A stretch of DNA of 64,000 nt from contig NC_055996.1 in NCBI RefSeq assembly GCF_018446385.1, positions 130,372,532 to 130,436,531 on the forward strand. The letters are read 5' to 3'. The notes under the pieces are model-generated. The model was not told the origin of the DNA and did no database searches. It saw nothing but the letters and a program-made list of their open reading frames with translations. This stretch comes from Zingiber officinale (taxonomy: Eukaryota; Streptophyta; Magnoliopsida; Zingiberales; Zingiberaceae). Below are positions 12,825 through 24,401 of the stretch, piece by piece. The position numbers were made by a program, and so were the translations under genes. Each line of letters opens with the position of its first letter. The first letter of the stretch is position 1.

Positions 12825-15560
12825 TGTAACGACCCAATTTTCCTTATTTTGAGTTCTGAATATCTTCAAAAATATTTGAAAATGCTTTTAAGATATTCTA
12901 GAGATTTTTAGGAATTTTTAGAGTATTTTTATGCAATTTTTGGAGTCCGTTTGGTATTTTTACCGAGTGGAGAAAGTTTAAAAGAAAAATAAAATAAAAA
13001 CCAAAGTGCAAGAGCTGGGATTCGAACCCAGCTTCTCGGGCCCAAGCAGTAAGCGGCCCAACCAACCGAGCTGAGCTTGTTTTGTTAACTAAGTGGGGGA
13101 ACAAATTTATTTAAGTAGTAGATGGAACCAAAATAATCCAGGTTATTTAAGGAGGTAAATTTCTTCCCGAGCCCTAAAAAAATTCTTTTTCCCCTCTTTT
13201 TCTCTCCCGACGACGCCATCTTCTCCTCTCGGGCGAAACCGCCGCCAAGTCTAGGGTTTCCTCCTCTCGACGTCGGCGAGGCGTTTTCCGGCCGGTCTCC
13301 ACGCGTGGGTGACCATTCCGGCAAGGGGAACTCGGGAAACACAAGAAAAAGGGAGAAATCGGAGCTCCACCGAAACCCTAGAGCGTTTCCTTCGGATTGT
13401 AAGTCCAAGAACCGGAGGTAAGTGCTTCTCACCTGCGGTAGGAGTAGCTTCCGGGGTTTTCGTTTGCGTTTTGTTATTGTGTAATGAACAAGAGCAGTTT
13501 TTTTCATTCTAGAGTATGGAATTGATTGCAACCCTTGTTTTACAATTCGGTTTAAGATTTGGGATAGGTTCTTTTGGCTATTTTTAATACACGGACAGAA
13601 TCTTGATGTTTCCTTTGTTTATCACAGCAGATTTTTGATGTGTTTACCTCACAATTCAAGCATGTTTAAGTAGATACAAATTACTTCAAGCTACAGCATG
13701 ATGAAAGATTGTTGGTTTATGAATAAGTTAGTTGTTACAAGCTTGATGTGTAGAAACTTTTGCTGCTGTGAGCTTAGCTAAGATTACCATCTATGACCAT
13801 GTAGTTCTGTTATTAGCTGTTGAATCCGGTTTGAACACATCATGTTATATTTCAGCGATATAGTTGTTCTTTCTTTAATTATTGTGGAGTTTATTTGAAC
13901 ATGTACTGGATAATACTTTATATCAGTGCCATGTAGTTTAAAATCTCTTGTTTGTTGAATAAATGAGAGAAGTACAAGTAAAGCAATATTAAGATACAAT
14001 CTGATCCTAAGTTTCAGAAGTTAGAATCAAGGCACACTAAGTGCTTAAATAGATGCCAAGGCATTTATTTAGAAGAAGTGATTAAAGAAGTATATAAAGA
14101 AAAGTATTTTACTTTTAAAGGGCATGTACCGGACACAAGGTCCAAGGGATGGGCTCCAAGTTACCCGTAGACATAAGGTCTAGAAGTGTCTTAATGGTTT
14201 TGGGATTAGCTACCTCAATTCTCATTAAGAAAGGCGCGCAAAGTGGTACAATGCCGGGCCCAAGTAAAGTTGAATATTATTTTTAAAGTATACAAGTATT
14301 AATTTGGAAACAAACAGAACAAGTTCTTTTATCAAAGTTGCAAATTGTAGCAAATTAAATTGTTGTTTCCTTTAGAGATGCATGATGTAGTTCCATTTGC
14401 TATTTTCATGTTGAGCATGTATTTCCCTGCTTTCTTTTATGCTTATGCATTCCGTATCGGATTTTGTGAGTAGAAAGCACTTACTAAGCTTTTAGCTTAT
14501 AGATACTACCTTTCCTCCTACTGCAGATACAGATAAAAATAAAGGAAAGGCTAAAATGACATAGAAGAAGGCGACAAGGAGACATTGATGGTGTGTGTGT
14601 GGTGGCTGTTATGGAAACTTGGAATCCTGCTAGAGAAATCTGGAAATGTTACTTGCTAGTATTTTTTTTGAGTTCTACCATAGTAGAATTACATTGCCAT
14701 GCTAAGGATGGTTAGATGCTCAGTATTTTTGGGTGCATGCTAGAATTCTGCGTGAGTTTTGTTTTATGGAAGATATTGCATATGAAGTTCGGATTTTAAT
14801 TGCTCGGTAGTCTTATGTGAATGCTGGTATGCTATGTGAATTTTGTTCTATGGAAGAAATTGGCATGGGATGTTTGGTTGTTATAAGCTCAGTATTTTTA
14901 TGTGTATGTTGGTATTCAATATGAGTTTTGCTTAAATGGAAATCTGTCATATGATTAACTCCTGCTGTAGTATACATGAATAGCTAGTAAGTTCCTAGGT
15001 TCGGTATTCCTTTTGTACTGCTGGGATTTTAATTCGCTATGAAGTAGTGTGCTAAGCACTCGTTTATTGTTGCTAAAAATGTTAATGTGATAATGATTCT
15101 GTTCAGTATCCTGCTGTAGTATTAACTTCTGCTGTCCAGTATTAATTTCTGCTATAGTGAAGATGATTCAATGTGATGTTTGGATTGTTTTTTTTTTAAA
15201 AAAAAAAATGCAGTAGCTTTATTAGCTTCTCTTTTTGTTTCTGTACGGATATAGAATGGGATGAATGCAAGATAGCAAATGATGTAGCAAGCAGTAGGGG
15301 TATTTAAGCTTCACCTATTTGTATGTTATACTTACTTGCTGCTTCATTTATTTGCATGTTTGATTCTGTGAAAAGATAAACAAAAAAAAAAGAAAAAAAT
15401 ATATCAAGGAATTTGATGCTGCCATTTAGAGGCATGTTCTGATATATGATATGTTTTCTAATAGTTTAAAACATCTCTGGTCTTAAAGTAAGTAGTACAA
15501 TAGTTAGTAGAATCAGTAGCGGTCACTCTCAGAGTAGTAGTAAGGAGGGTGTTCGTTACA
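12825..15560 (+). mobile_element. solo LTR of a Tekay/Del-like Ty3 element
   Basis: This is a 2736-bp block with terminal inverted ends TGTAACGA and TCGTTACA and a perfect CCAAA 5-bp duplication, inserted in the SIRE-like element. Long LTRs with TGTAACG/CGTTACA ends are typical of Tekay/Del chromoviruses. There is no internal coding region, primer site or second LTR, so it is best explained as a solo LTR left by recombination. A GC-rich leader-like part (13190-13430) and a tRNA-like antisense segment (13009-13079) lie inside. Confidence 0.85.
13009..13079 (-). other. antisense tRNA-like segment within the solo LTR
   Basis: On the minus strand the segment reads like a tRNA. It has a D-arm-like CTCAGCTCGGTTGGTTGGG and a perfect T-arm with a 7-bp stem around TTCGAAT. 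The B-box is GGGTTCGAATCCC (13017-13029). The acceptor stem does not close convincingly, so it is a tRNA-derived or tRNA-mimicking part of the LTR and not a working tRNA gene. Confidence 0.6.
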
Positions 15561-15709
15561 CCAAAGGGGGAGGGTAGGTGGTTAAGTTAGCTAAACCAAT
15601 TTGAAAATACAAACTAACTTTAGAACCACATAAATGCAAATGCATGTTGTTTCTTGCATATGTTTTCACTAACTTAACCAGGTTGTCATTCCATCAAAAA
15701 TGGGAAGAT

Positions 15710-16731
15710 TGTTGGTGCGGTTAGCACTAACGATTTAACCCAGGTTTTGATGAATGATAAATCAGGTTAAGTTAGTTTATTGTTGTCTGACACTTTGATC
15801 AAGTGTACAGGAGAAGTCCAGACAGGTCGACGGGCTGACTGGATGTCTGGCACGAAGCCCAGCTAGGTCGACGGGCTGACCGGATAGCTGGCACGAAGTC
15901 CAAGCGGGACGCTTAGGCACGAAGTCCAGACGGGTCGATGGGCTGACCGGACGTCTGGCAGGTAAGTGAGGTAAGTCACTGGAGGGGAGTGACTGCGAGG
16001 ACGCGTTCCCGGGAAGGGAACATTAGGCGTCGATCCGACTTAGATCCATTTCGGATATCTAAGTCGAGATCGTGACTAGATTCCGGTCTTGGAAAGACGG
16101 AATCTAAGTCATACTCTTTTTCTATTACTTTGTTGAACTTTAACTATGCTAACAATCTGTTTTACAGGATCTATTTGTCTCGGACTAACCTTGTTTTGCA
16201 GGAAAGTTGTTCGCTGGAAAAAGGTGGTCCGGGCGCCCGGGCGCCCTGGAGGTAAAAATTATCCTGACCGCGCGTCGCCACTTGGAGCTCGTTGGTTGGA
16301 CTTGCCACGTCTCACCAAGGCGCCTGGAAGGGATCCAGGGCGCCCCGAGCTTCATATAAAAGATGGGGCGGAGGCAGAGATAACAATCAACTCAGAACTC
16401 TCAGACTGCTTGCTCTATTACTCTGCGCTCCTGCGACGCTAACGAAGATCCGACGATATACTCCTTTCCTGTTCTTTAATTCTTGTCGGTATTTTCGTTA
16501 TTTTGCTAGCATTACTGTACCTTAAATTGTAATCATTTTCGAACTGCTAGAAATTGCCCAACGAAAGTACTCACGGAGTACGGGCCTTCGAGTAGGAGTC
16601 GTCACAGGCTCCGAACGAAGTAAAATTCATTGTGTCCAATTTTTATTCCGCTGCGTTTATACTCGTTATTTTTCGAATCGATATTCCCCCCCCCCCCCCC
16701 CCCCCGTCTATCGACGTTTCACGATCCAACA
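15710..16731 (+). repeat. 3' LTR of the SIRE-like element
   Basis: Preceded by a purine tract (AAAATGGGAAGAT). It begins TGTTGGTGCGG and ends CGATCCAACA. The C-tract near 16686-16705 is expanded compared with the 5' LTR, and a repeat block near 15905 is shorter. Confidence 0.9.
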
Positions 16732-17490
16732 CTTATAAGGTATGGTATGCAGAATTGTATACCTAGTGACACACCTATGTCAAGAGGTGACAAGTTTAGC
16801 TTGCAGCAGTGTCCATAGATTGAACTTGAAATAAAGGAGATAGAATAATTCCCATATGCGTCAGCAGTGGGAAGCCTCATGTATGCACAAGTTTGTACTC
16901 GACCAGATATAACATTATAGTGGGAATGTTAGGCAGATATGTAAATAACTCAGGACCATCGCACTGAAAAGCGGTAAAGAGAGTGATGCAGTATTTGCAA
17001 AGAACTAAAGGATATATACTCATGTAACGCAGATCAGATCATCTGGAGGTGATTAGATATTCAGACTTCGATTTTGCTGGATGCTTGGATAGCAGGAGAT
17101 CTACTTCGAGCTATATTTTCATGCTTGTTGGAGGGGTTATATCTTGAAAGAGCATTAAATAAACGCTAGTAGCCACTTCTACTATAGAGGCAGAGTTGGT
17201 AACATGCTATTAAGCATCCAATCACAGGATTTGGTTACAGAACTTCATCACAGCATTGTAGATTATTGATGGCATCGACAGGCCATTGAGGATCTACTAT
17301 GATAATAAAGCTGCAGAACTTTATGCCAAGAATAACTATAATTGTTGAGGTATAAACACATTCCCATCAAGTTTCTAGCAGTTAAAGAAAGAGTTCAGAG
17401 TTGTTAGATTATGGTAGAACACATTAGCATAGATTCCATATTGGCCGATCCACTCACCAAAGGCTTGGTGCCTAGCTAAAGTGTTTGATG
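16732..17490 (+). pseudogene. copia RT/RNase H region, downstream part (fossil)
   Basis: Continues the outer copia element after the SIRE-like insertion and its TSD. Translated pieces resemble the end of copia polyproteins, such as the ADPLTKGLVP-type C-terminal motif near 17446-17478. Broken. Confidence 0.7.
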
Positions 17491-18090
17491 CGCATGTTGT
17501 TGATATAAGAGTCCTTCTTATGGAAGAAGAACTCATCTAGTAAGAGTTTGTATTTATTACTCTATGTTGATTAATAAAGATAAATATTTATTTTGATTAT
17601 TTTACATACTTAAAGTTCAAAACATTAATGGGAATTTATATATTTGTTTGACACCTGACTATGATATCCTTATTTATTGTTGCTATTTAACATTTGATGT
17701 TTGTAAATATGAAACAGATTCCTTTTGGAATCATACAGTTTGGATCATAATTTGCTATTGTAGTTCAGCATAAAATATTTTGTAAATATGATCTAATATC
17801 TTTTGAGATCATCTTAGGACTAGTTAGAAATTGACATGTATTGATCACATTTCATGTAATTTTCACTTTATATATCTATGTCTTGATCTATGTTATTAAT
17901 GATATTGGTATTGTGATTACGTTGGGGCTTGTTACGATCATATACAATAGCTATGCCTTTTTTAGTCATATACCAATGAAGTTAATGGACCAGATTGTTT
18001 ATAGGGATATTTTGTACTAATAAAGTTTGATATCAACTATAGTTTTACTTGTATTTCACATACAAGCCACATATAACCCAAGTGAAAAAT

Positions 18091-18505
18091 TGTTGGATAT
18101 AATTATACTTATTAGGTGAGCTTATTTGTAAGTTAATCATGTGAATACGATCTGAACTCGTTTAAGTGATCTAACTTAAAGTTATTGAGTTTTTGGGTTA
18201 TTAGATGTGATCTCATATGTGTAGAACTCATTACCCGCATCCATTATCATCTATGGGCTAATAATGGATGTGCACTATATAATAGGTTGGTCCCCAGAGA
18301 ATTAGGACATCATTTTGAGACGTCTCTTCGTTCCCTATTGACGAAGAGGATTCGACGCCATCAACCCTAACTCCTCCGGAAGACCAATCTTATTCTCCTT
18401 CTTCTTCTTCGCCAAGATTGTCGGATCGACGAGCTCTACATGAAGAACAATGACAATTTCGCTGCGTTCAGAATTCATGCGGCTTAGGTTTTATAAGAAC
18501 TATCA
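18091..18505 (+). repeat. 3' LTR of the copia element
   Basis: Begins TGTTGGATATAATTATAC after an A-rich polypurine-like tract, and ends AAGAACTATCA. The TCTCA duplication follows at 18506-18510. Confidence 0.9.
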
Positions 18506-18616
18506 TCTCATGCATTAAGATGAAGAATATATTTAAGCTCAAAATGATTCTTAATTTGTAAACATTTAAAATGTGGTAATTAGCAAATGTAATTTGCTCA
18601 AAATTATCCAACATCA
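18506..18616 (-). mobile_element. Athila-type LTR, right part (unit 1)
   Basis: Resumes the LTR interrupted at 1445 and ends with CATCA. It matches 57450-57557. CATCA is the inverted counterpart of the TGATG that starts the second copy at 55873. Confidence 0.82.
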
Positions 18617-19577
18617 ACCGTATCAAATAAATGAATTATCAAGGGGTGGTGGGCTGTCGTCGACCGCCTAGGCAGCACTAGGCGAGGATTTTTTTGAACA
18701 GTGTCTGTGCACATTGAATGCCAGACCAGTCAAGAAAAATTTATCGAAATTAAACAACCAATATTTTACCATGTGAATCATTTAAGAAATCATCATAATT
18801 TTTTATATTTTTAAAATTTAAATTGTTTTTATTAAAACTCTAAAATTAAAAAAATGAATAAATTTAAGAAATCCTCATGATTTTAATGATTTATTTTTAA
18901 AAAAATGAGCTTTTAAAATCATCAATGACTTTTATATGAAATTTCTTAATAAAATAATTAAAATTTTACTTTTTTTTATTTAGTTAGGTTCAATCCAGTT
19001 ATATTTTTGTATTTAAATAAAAAAATTTATTTTATATTTTAATTTAGACTGATAGGTAAAAAAAGGTATTTTTTTTAGAGAAAAATGAATGATGCGCCTT
19101 CTAAAAATTCTAGAGCTTTGAGTTTATCCTCTCGTAAAACGCTGAGGATAAAATAAAAAAGAAAAACAATCCGCATACAGATTTTAAATCAAACAGTCTA
19201 TCATTTTTTAATAAATAATCAGAGAAAAGGGTTTCGACTCTTGGAAATTGGAATCTATCCTTTAAATTCTCCTTTTCTTAGAAGTAACAAGATTAATATT
19301 AGGTAAGTCATTAATATTATAATATAATTAGTTAATATGAAATAAATTTATTACTATATAACAAATAATTGTATAGAGAATTTTATCCTTTCAAGAATAT
19401 TTTAGACATCAATGCTTGCATGTAATCAATCAATTAATTTGATGATACATATATATAGAAATTTATTTGTAGTTACAAAAAAACATTTATGTCATATTTA
19501 ATATTACATATATATACAGACCTCATATTTAGTACATATTAACCTGTCATTTATTTTGGTTCTAGAATTTTTTATAA
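18617..19577 (+). other. upstream region of neprosin-like gene 1
   Basis: A+T-rich DNA between the Athila LTR and the gene. From about 18706 it is closely colinear with 57575-58428 in unit 2. The first roughly 90 bp are specific to unit 1 and include a small hairpin, CGCCTAG...CTAGGCG. No other gene is seen. Confidence 0.7.
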
Positions 19578-19585
19578 TATAAATA
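19578..19585 (+). promoter_or_regulatory. TATA box of neprosin-like gene 1
   Basis: TATAAATA lies 51 bp upstream of the ATG, implying a very short 5' UTR of about 20 bp. The same motif stands at 58429-58436 before gene 2. Confidence 0.6.
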
Positions 19586-19628
19586 GATATTCACACGAGA
19601 AGAGAAGTAGGAGCAAAATCGTTTCATC

Positions 19629-21394
19629 ATGGCGTCAATGCGCCTTATTTTCTCGTCGTTGCTCTTCTCTCTTTTGCTTTGTTCAATTGAAGGAAGAAAC
19701 AATATTCCCTTGACTGAAGAAGAAGATCTGGAGTTAGAGAATGAACTCCAAAGCCTCAACAAACCCCCGGTCAAAACCCTCAAGGTATATCAGTTCTATT
19801 CATTTTGATAATATTATTGTCATATTGATGATATATAATTTTGTTTTTTTTCTACGTTTACTTCGCTGCTGCAGTCCTTCACTGGGGATCTTTTTGACTG
19901 CATCGAAATGTACAAACAACCTGCATTTGATCATCCTGCTCTGAAAAATCATAAGCTACAGGTATTTAATTAACTATATACATGATTTTTTATATTAGCC
20001 AACAAATAGATTTACTTAATTTATATGTATGTGTTTGCAGATACGACCAAGTTTTCAAACGAAGAACAATGTGACTATGGATGAAAAAATCAAATCACTT
20101 TTAGATCAAGGCTTCAACGATACTTGTCCTCTAGGAACTGTTATCATTCGTCGAACTCGAAAAGAAGATCTAATCATAGCGAAAGAACTACCCAAATACT
20201 TCAGGAACAATGGCTCTAGATATCATGTTCTTGATTCTTCCGAACAGAATTATGTAAATAGCAAAAACACTCACAAATATCATCACAAAAGTAGAGTTCC
20301 AGCAGTTAGTTAATTCCTTAATTAAATTAATTGAATGATAATACTGTTGAATTTGTGAGTGCAGTATGCGATAGCTGAGAGCGAAAACGGTCGTTACCAT
20401 GGCTTTCAATCAAAGGTCACTACGTGGGCACTCCCAAATGTGCGGCCAAATCAAGTCTCTCAAAATCAAGTATGGCTGATGGGAGACGTCGATGGTGATT
20501 ATGACGACCTGAATGTTATTCAAACCGGATGGCACGTAAGTTGCCCTGATATATATACATTCATATGCATGCATATTTCTCATAAAATCAATTTGTTGAT
20601 TCTTGTAATTAATTTCCTTTTATTATTATTATTATTTCAGGTTTATCCCCAGCTATATAAGGATACTTCTAGTCGTTTTTTCACTTTTTTTACCGTAAGT
20701 TTATATACTCTAAAAACAACTAAACTGCGCTTTTTTAAAAGTGTCTTAAGTATATACCTACCTCACACATGGTAATGTATACATTCAGATCGACGGTTAC
20801 CAGACGGGCTGCATGAACTTAAATTGCAAAGGGTTCGTACAAGTTTCAGCAACCCTTGGACCTGGATTTGCCTTCACCGGTAGTGACCTTTCTACGTACG
20901 GAGGCAAACAAGCATACTTTGGCTTTCAAATACTAAAGGTGGTTTAGTTATATATATTGTATTTATATACTGAATGATTGTATATATTTTTAAACGTATA
21001 TGTTTCATATATATAATGGATGCAGGATCCTGAACGTGGTAACTGGTGGTTGTCAATAGTGGATAGGAATCTTGGATATTGGCCAAAGGAGCTTTTCCCT
21101 AATTTAGACGTGTCGAAATTGATACAATTTGGAGGTCAAGTGCGTACACCCAACGATGTGCCGTCTCCTCCCATGGGGAATGGTCATTTACCCCATGAAG
21201 GGCATGGTAAAGCCAGCTTTTTTACGAATGCACAGTTCATAGGGGAAGACAACCAAGCTTACACTCCGGGAGAGGGCAGTGCGTCTCTGAAAACGAATGC
21301 AGATGCCAAATATTATCAAGTCGTAGGAGATCCTCCATCCAGAGGTAGTTGGGATGTTGGTTACGGTGGACCGGGTGGGTTGGTTGCTGGGTAG
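19629..21394 (+). CDS. neprosin-family protein, gene 1 (seven exons, 399 aa)
   Basis: Exons: 19629-19784, 19875-19961, 20041-20253, 20365-20535, 20641-20694, 20789-20938 and 21026-21394. All have GT-AG borders in phase 0, giving 399 residues. Residues 1-22 form a signal peptide (hydrophobic [12 protein letters not shown]), so the product is likely secreted or vacuolar. Residues about 30-150 match the neprosin activation peptide ([10 protein letters not shown] motif). Residues about 155-399 match the neprosin domain (DUF239), with [13 protein letters not shown] and GYWPKELF. Family members such as Nepenthes neprosin are glutamic prolyl endopeptidases. Here the expected glutamates appear to be Gln (Q315 in FGGQV; Q205 in IQTGW or Q182 in NQVS), so it may be inactive or altered. 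No stop or frameshift is seen. A TATA box and poly(A) signal frame the gene. The start was chosen because it gives the signal peptide and matches gene 2. Confidence 0.92.
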
Positions 21395-21436
21395 TTACGT
21401 TATACTACTGACTGATTGTGACATCATTGTTATAAT

Positions 21437-21442
21437 AATAAA
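21437..21442 (+). terminator. poly(A) signal of neprosin-like gene 1
   Basis: AATAAA lies 43 bp after the stop codon and is conserved at 60249-60254 in gene 2. Confidence 0.55.
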
Positions 21443-22000
21443 TCGTAATCTCTTTATCGAATAAGAAAGGAAAGGTTTTGTTGACGACCTGATGTATCAT
21501 TTATACTCATTGCAATGCACTTTTCATGGACAACTTTGTATCTGCATTTTACTTAAAAGGGGAGTTTTAATGGATAAAATTATTGTCGAATAATTAGCCT
21601 TAAAGACATGAGTTTGAGTTAAGAAAATAGCCTCGTGTACTATAATGCAAAATAAAAGTATGTATAATAGATTCAATGTGATTGGATCTCACCCCTTAAA
21701 ATTTAATATTAATGGAAGTTTTTTATAATCTCCATTTTAAGTAATAATTTATAAAATTTGAATAGAAAACAAGAATATCATCTACCAATATATAGGAATT
21801 ATTACAAAAAATGGGGGTAAAATGTCCAAGGGAGATGTATGTGCCAAGAATTGAAATGCTAAAAAATGAATATTTATAGAGGAAAATTGAATTTGTCAAA
21901 CATTATTCTTGGCAAGCCAAACATATGTTGATAATTTTAAATTAACTTAATAAAACTTTTAAGGCAATCTACTTTTAATTAATTAATTTTTCAAAACTTA
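21443..22000. other. downstream region of gene 1, shared with unit 2
   Basis: A+T-rich sequence colinear with 60255-60830. No gene is seen. The homology stops at the TTA where the first Tourist-like insertion begins. Confidence 0.7.
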
Positions 22001-23165
22001 GGGGGCGTTTGGTTTAGGGGAATAGGAGTGGGGAATGGGAATGAGAATCATTGATTGTCATTGTTAATGTTTGGATTATGGGAATAGGAATACAAATAAG
22101 AGAATGAATCCTTGAAATTGGGTAATAGCTCATTCTCATGTACCTCCCCTTCAATGAGCCATTACCCCATTTTCATCAATCAAAATATTTCCTTATTCCA
22201 AAAATACCCTTGACCTAAAATTAAAATTTTCTCCCTTAATATCAAATATCAAAATATATTTATTTATTTTTTCTTTTGTATCACTTCTCTCTCCTTGTTC
22301 TCTCTCATCATATTTTCTCTCTCGTCATTTATCACACACTTTCTCTCTCCTTAATCTCTCCTATCACACTCTTTCTTTCTCATTACACTTTATCTCTCAT
22401 CATACTTTCTCTCTCCTCAATCTCTTCCATCACACTCTCTTCCTTCTTTTTTTCTCATCATACTTTCTCACTCCTCAATCTCTCCCATCACACTCTCTTT
22501 TCTCTTTTTTTCTTATCACACTTTCACTCTCGTCATATTTTCTCTCTCCTCAATCTCTCTTGTCACACTCCCTCCTTTTTTCCTCAACACACTTTCTCTC
22601 TCATCATACTTTCTCTCTCCTCATTCTCTCTCATCACACTCACTGTTCTCTTTTTTCTCATCACACTTTCTCTCTCATCTTACTTTCTCTCTCACCGTAC
22701 TTTCTCTCTCCTCAATCTCTCTCATCACACTCTCTCACCTCATTTTTTTCTCATTACATTTTGTCTCTCTTCATCCTCACCCATCATACTTTCTCTCACA
22801 TCATATTTTCTCTCTCATCTTCTCTTATCATGTTCTCTCTTATCACACTCTCTTTTCTCATTTTTTTTATCACACTTTCTCTCTCTTCATTCATTGGCAT
22901 CACACTTTCTCTTTCATCATACTTTCTCTCTCATCATTCTCTTTCATCATATTTTTCTCTCACATTAATCTTTCTCTCATATATAATTTTTTCTCTTATT
23001 TTTCTTTAAGGGTAAAAAAGGAAATTTTGATTTATTCCGATAGAAAATATGCAACTAACCAAACATTGCTTTTAAGAGTGATATCCATGCTCATACCCAT
23101 TCTCATTCCACAATACAATAATTCCCATTCCGATTCCTATTCCTAGGAATAAACCAAACGACCCC
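22001..23165. mobile_element. Tourist/Harbinger-type MITE-like insertion with a pyrimidine-rich core
   Basis: Ends are inverted: GGGGGCGTTTGGTTTAGGGG on the left and AATAAACCAAACGACCCC on the right, the GGG...GTTTGG type of Tourist elements. The flanks are TTA and TAA, so the target duplication is imperfect. Unit 2 lacks the element. The core (22262-23012) is almost pure C/T. Confidence 0.65.
22262..23012. repeat. C/T-rich simple-sequence block
   Basis: A degenerate array of CTCTCTCATCACACTTTCTC-like units. Open frames across it translate to Ser/Leu/His-rich low complexity and are not genes. Confidence 0.85.
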
Positions 23166-23499
23166 TAAGGTAATCGACTAATCTTTAGGGCGTGTTTGGT
23201 TCGGGGTTATCCTTGATAACCTTGGTTATCCATCCAAGGTTATCCTTGATAACCTTGTTTGGTTTAAGTAATTGATGATTCCTAAGTCATGATGGATGCC
23301 TGACACATCAGCAATTTGGGCATATAACCCGGAATCACAAAACCTAAGAAAAGTGGGGTTTTCCTGAATTCCGGGGTTAATAAAAATTTTAAGAAAAAAT
23401 TACCCTTCATTATTTACCATTTGAGACAAAAATAACCCTAAAGATCTATCAAATTTCAATCTACCATTTGGACAACATTCTCTCTGGTTTTCCTACTGC

Positions 23500-24110
23500 A
23501 CCGCCTCCGCACAGGCTAACAGCGCGTGGACGAGGCAGATCCAGCCTCCTGCGTGTCGACTACTACCACCGGCAGAGGAGACGCAACCGAGGTCGCCGCA
23601 TCCGTCGTCGAGGACGACGATGAGGAAGGCGAGCTGTAGAACTTGATCCTTTTCGAATCCCTCGGCGACGGCGCGACATCCAATTGGGAATCAGAGCCAA
23701 AGGCGAATCACCCTGTTGCACGCTCGGCGGGGGGAGCAGGGACTGGCATCGGCTCATAAACTTCCGTCGATGCGCGCTGCGTGACAAGGGGAAGCTCGAG
23801 GAAGCGATTCCGTCGGCCGAGGGAAGAGGAATCGTCGAAACGCGGGGGCGGCGAGAGTGGGGGAGGAGGTGCGTTAAGCTCGGAGAGGATGTCCACCCAA
23901 GTCGAGATGTGAACGGTGTCAGCTGCAAGGTGGGAAAGTAGAGCGTCGTTGCTGGTTGTGATGCTGGTTCCCATGACCATCTCCGCCTGCTCCAGTGTGC
24001 GACATCCGCCATGTCCGATGACCGGACCTTCTCCTGCTCTCCTCCTTCAACCGCCCCGCCGTACCTGCAGTCCCCTTGGTGCTCCCGTTTCATACTGCCA
24101 GATTCTGGTA
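23500..24110 (-). other. GC-rich possible gene fragment inside the Harbinger-type element
   Basis: Much richer in G+C than its surroundings. The minus strand gives open frames (23563-24198 and 23708-23980), the second with a non-repetitive stretch TTSNDALLSHLAADTVHIST. I recognise no family. It could be a captured host gene piece or a GC-rich leader. The composition jump is what I see; capture is inference. Confidence 0.35.
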
Positions 24111-24335
24111 TTTTTTTATACGGAAGTTCGTCACAGTCTGGTCCGCTGAGAACACTGCAAAAACCGCAAGAACACTTCTCCCATCTGTCTATCTCCATGT
24201 ATAGCGAGCTAAATCTTCTTCAATTAAATTAATTCCATCATAAAAATCTAATCTTTATCTATTATGTTTACTTTTGTGATTTTGTTGGAACAGGATCAGG
24301 CACACAGGAAACATAAAATAATAAACAAAAAAATC

Positions 24336-24338
<3 letters not shown>

Positions 24339-24398
<60 letters not shown>
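24339..24398. repeat. (AT)n microsatellite
   Basis: About 60 bp of uninterrupted AT dinucleotides inside the Harbinger-type element. Confidence 0.95.

Positions 24399-24401
<3 letters not shown>

Larger units (their letters stand above)
6490..16731 (+). mobile_element. SIRE/Maximus-like copia element, apparently non-autonomous
   Basis: Bounded by long LTRs (6490-7548 and 15710-16731) with a perfect CTTAT target duplication (6485-6489 and 16732-16736). The primer site is again initiator tRNA-Met type, and the LTR 3' end has the C-tract followed by a TCTATCGACG-like end seen in SIRE elements. Only a gag-like region is recognised. No protease, integrase or RT is visible in more than 8 kb, and most of the interior is an A+T-rich array, so it looks dependent on other copies. 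The LTRs differ by a few percent plus indels, so it is clearly younger than the copia element around it. Confidence 0.88.
1446..18505 (+). mobile_element. Ty1/copia LTR retrotransposon, broken, host of nested insertions
   Basis: A full-span copia element bounded by LTRs (1446-1851 and 18091-18505) with a perfect TCTCA target duplication. It inserted into the Athila LTR of unit 1. Parts in copia order: a primer site for initiator tRNA-Met, a gag region with a zinc knuckle, a pre-integrase and integrase region, and a reverse transcriptase. A 10.2-kb SIRE-like element follows, then the rest of the RT/RNase H region. It is broken in many places. The two LTRs differ at roughly a tenth of positions by eye, so it is old (millions of years) but younger than the segmental duplication, because unit 2 lacks it. 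Confidence 0.92.

Noticed and set aside
13009-13079. A working tRNA gene on the minus strand
   Set aside because: The T-arm and B-box are perfect, but the acceptor stem and anticodon arm do not fold properly, and the segment lies inside an LTR. Listed as tRNA-like only.
22276-23009. Long open frames of 149-230 codons
   Set aside because: They are translations of the C/T-rich simple repeat (Ser/Leu/His/Phe only), with no domain or start context.
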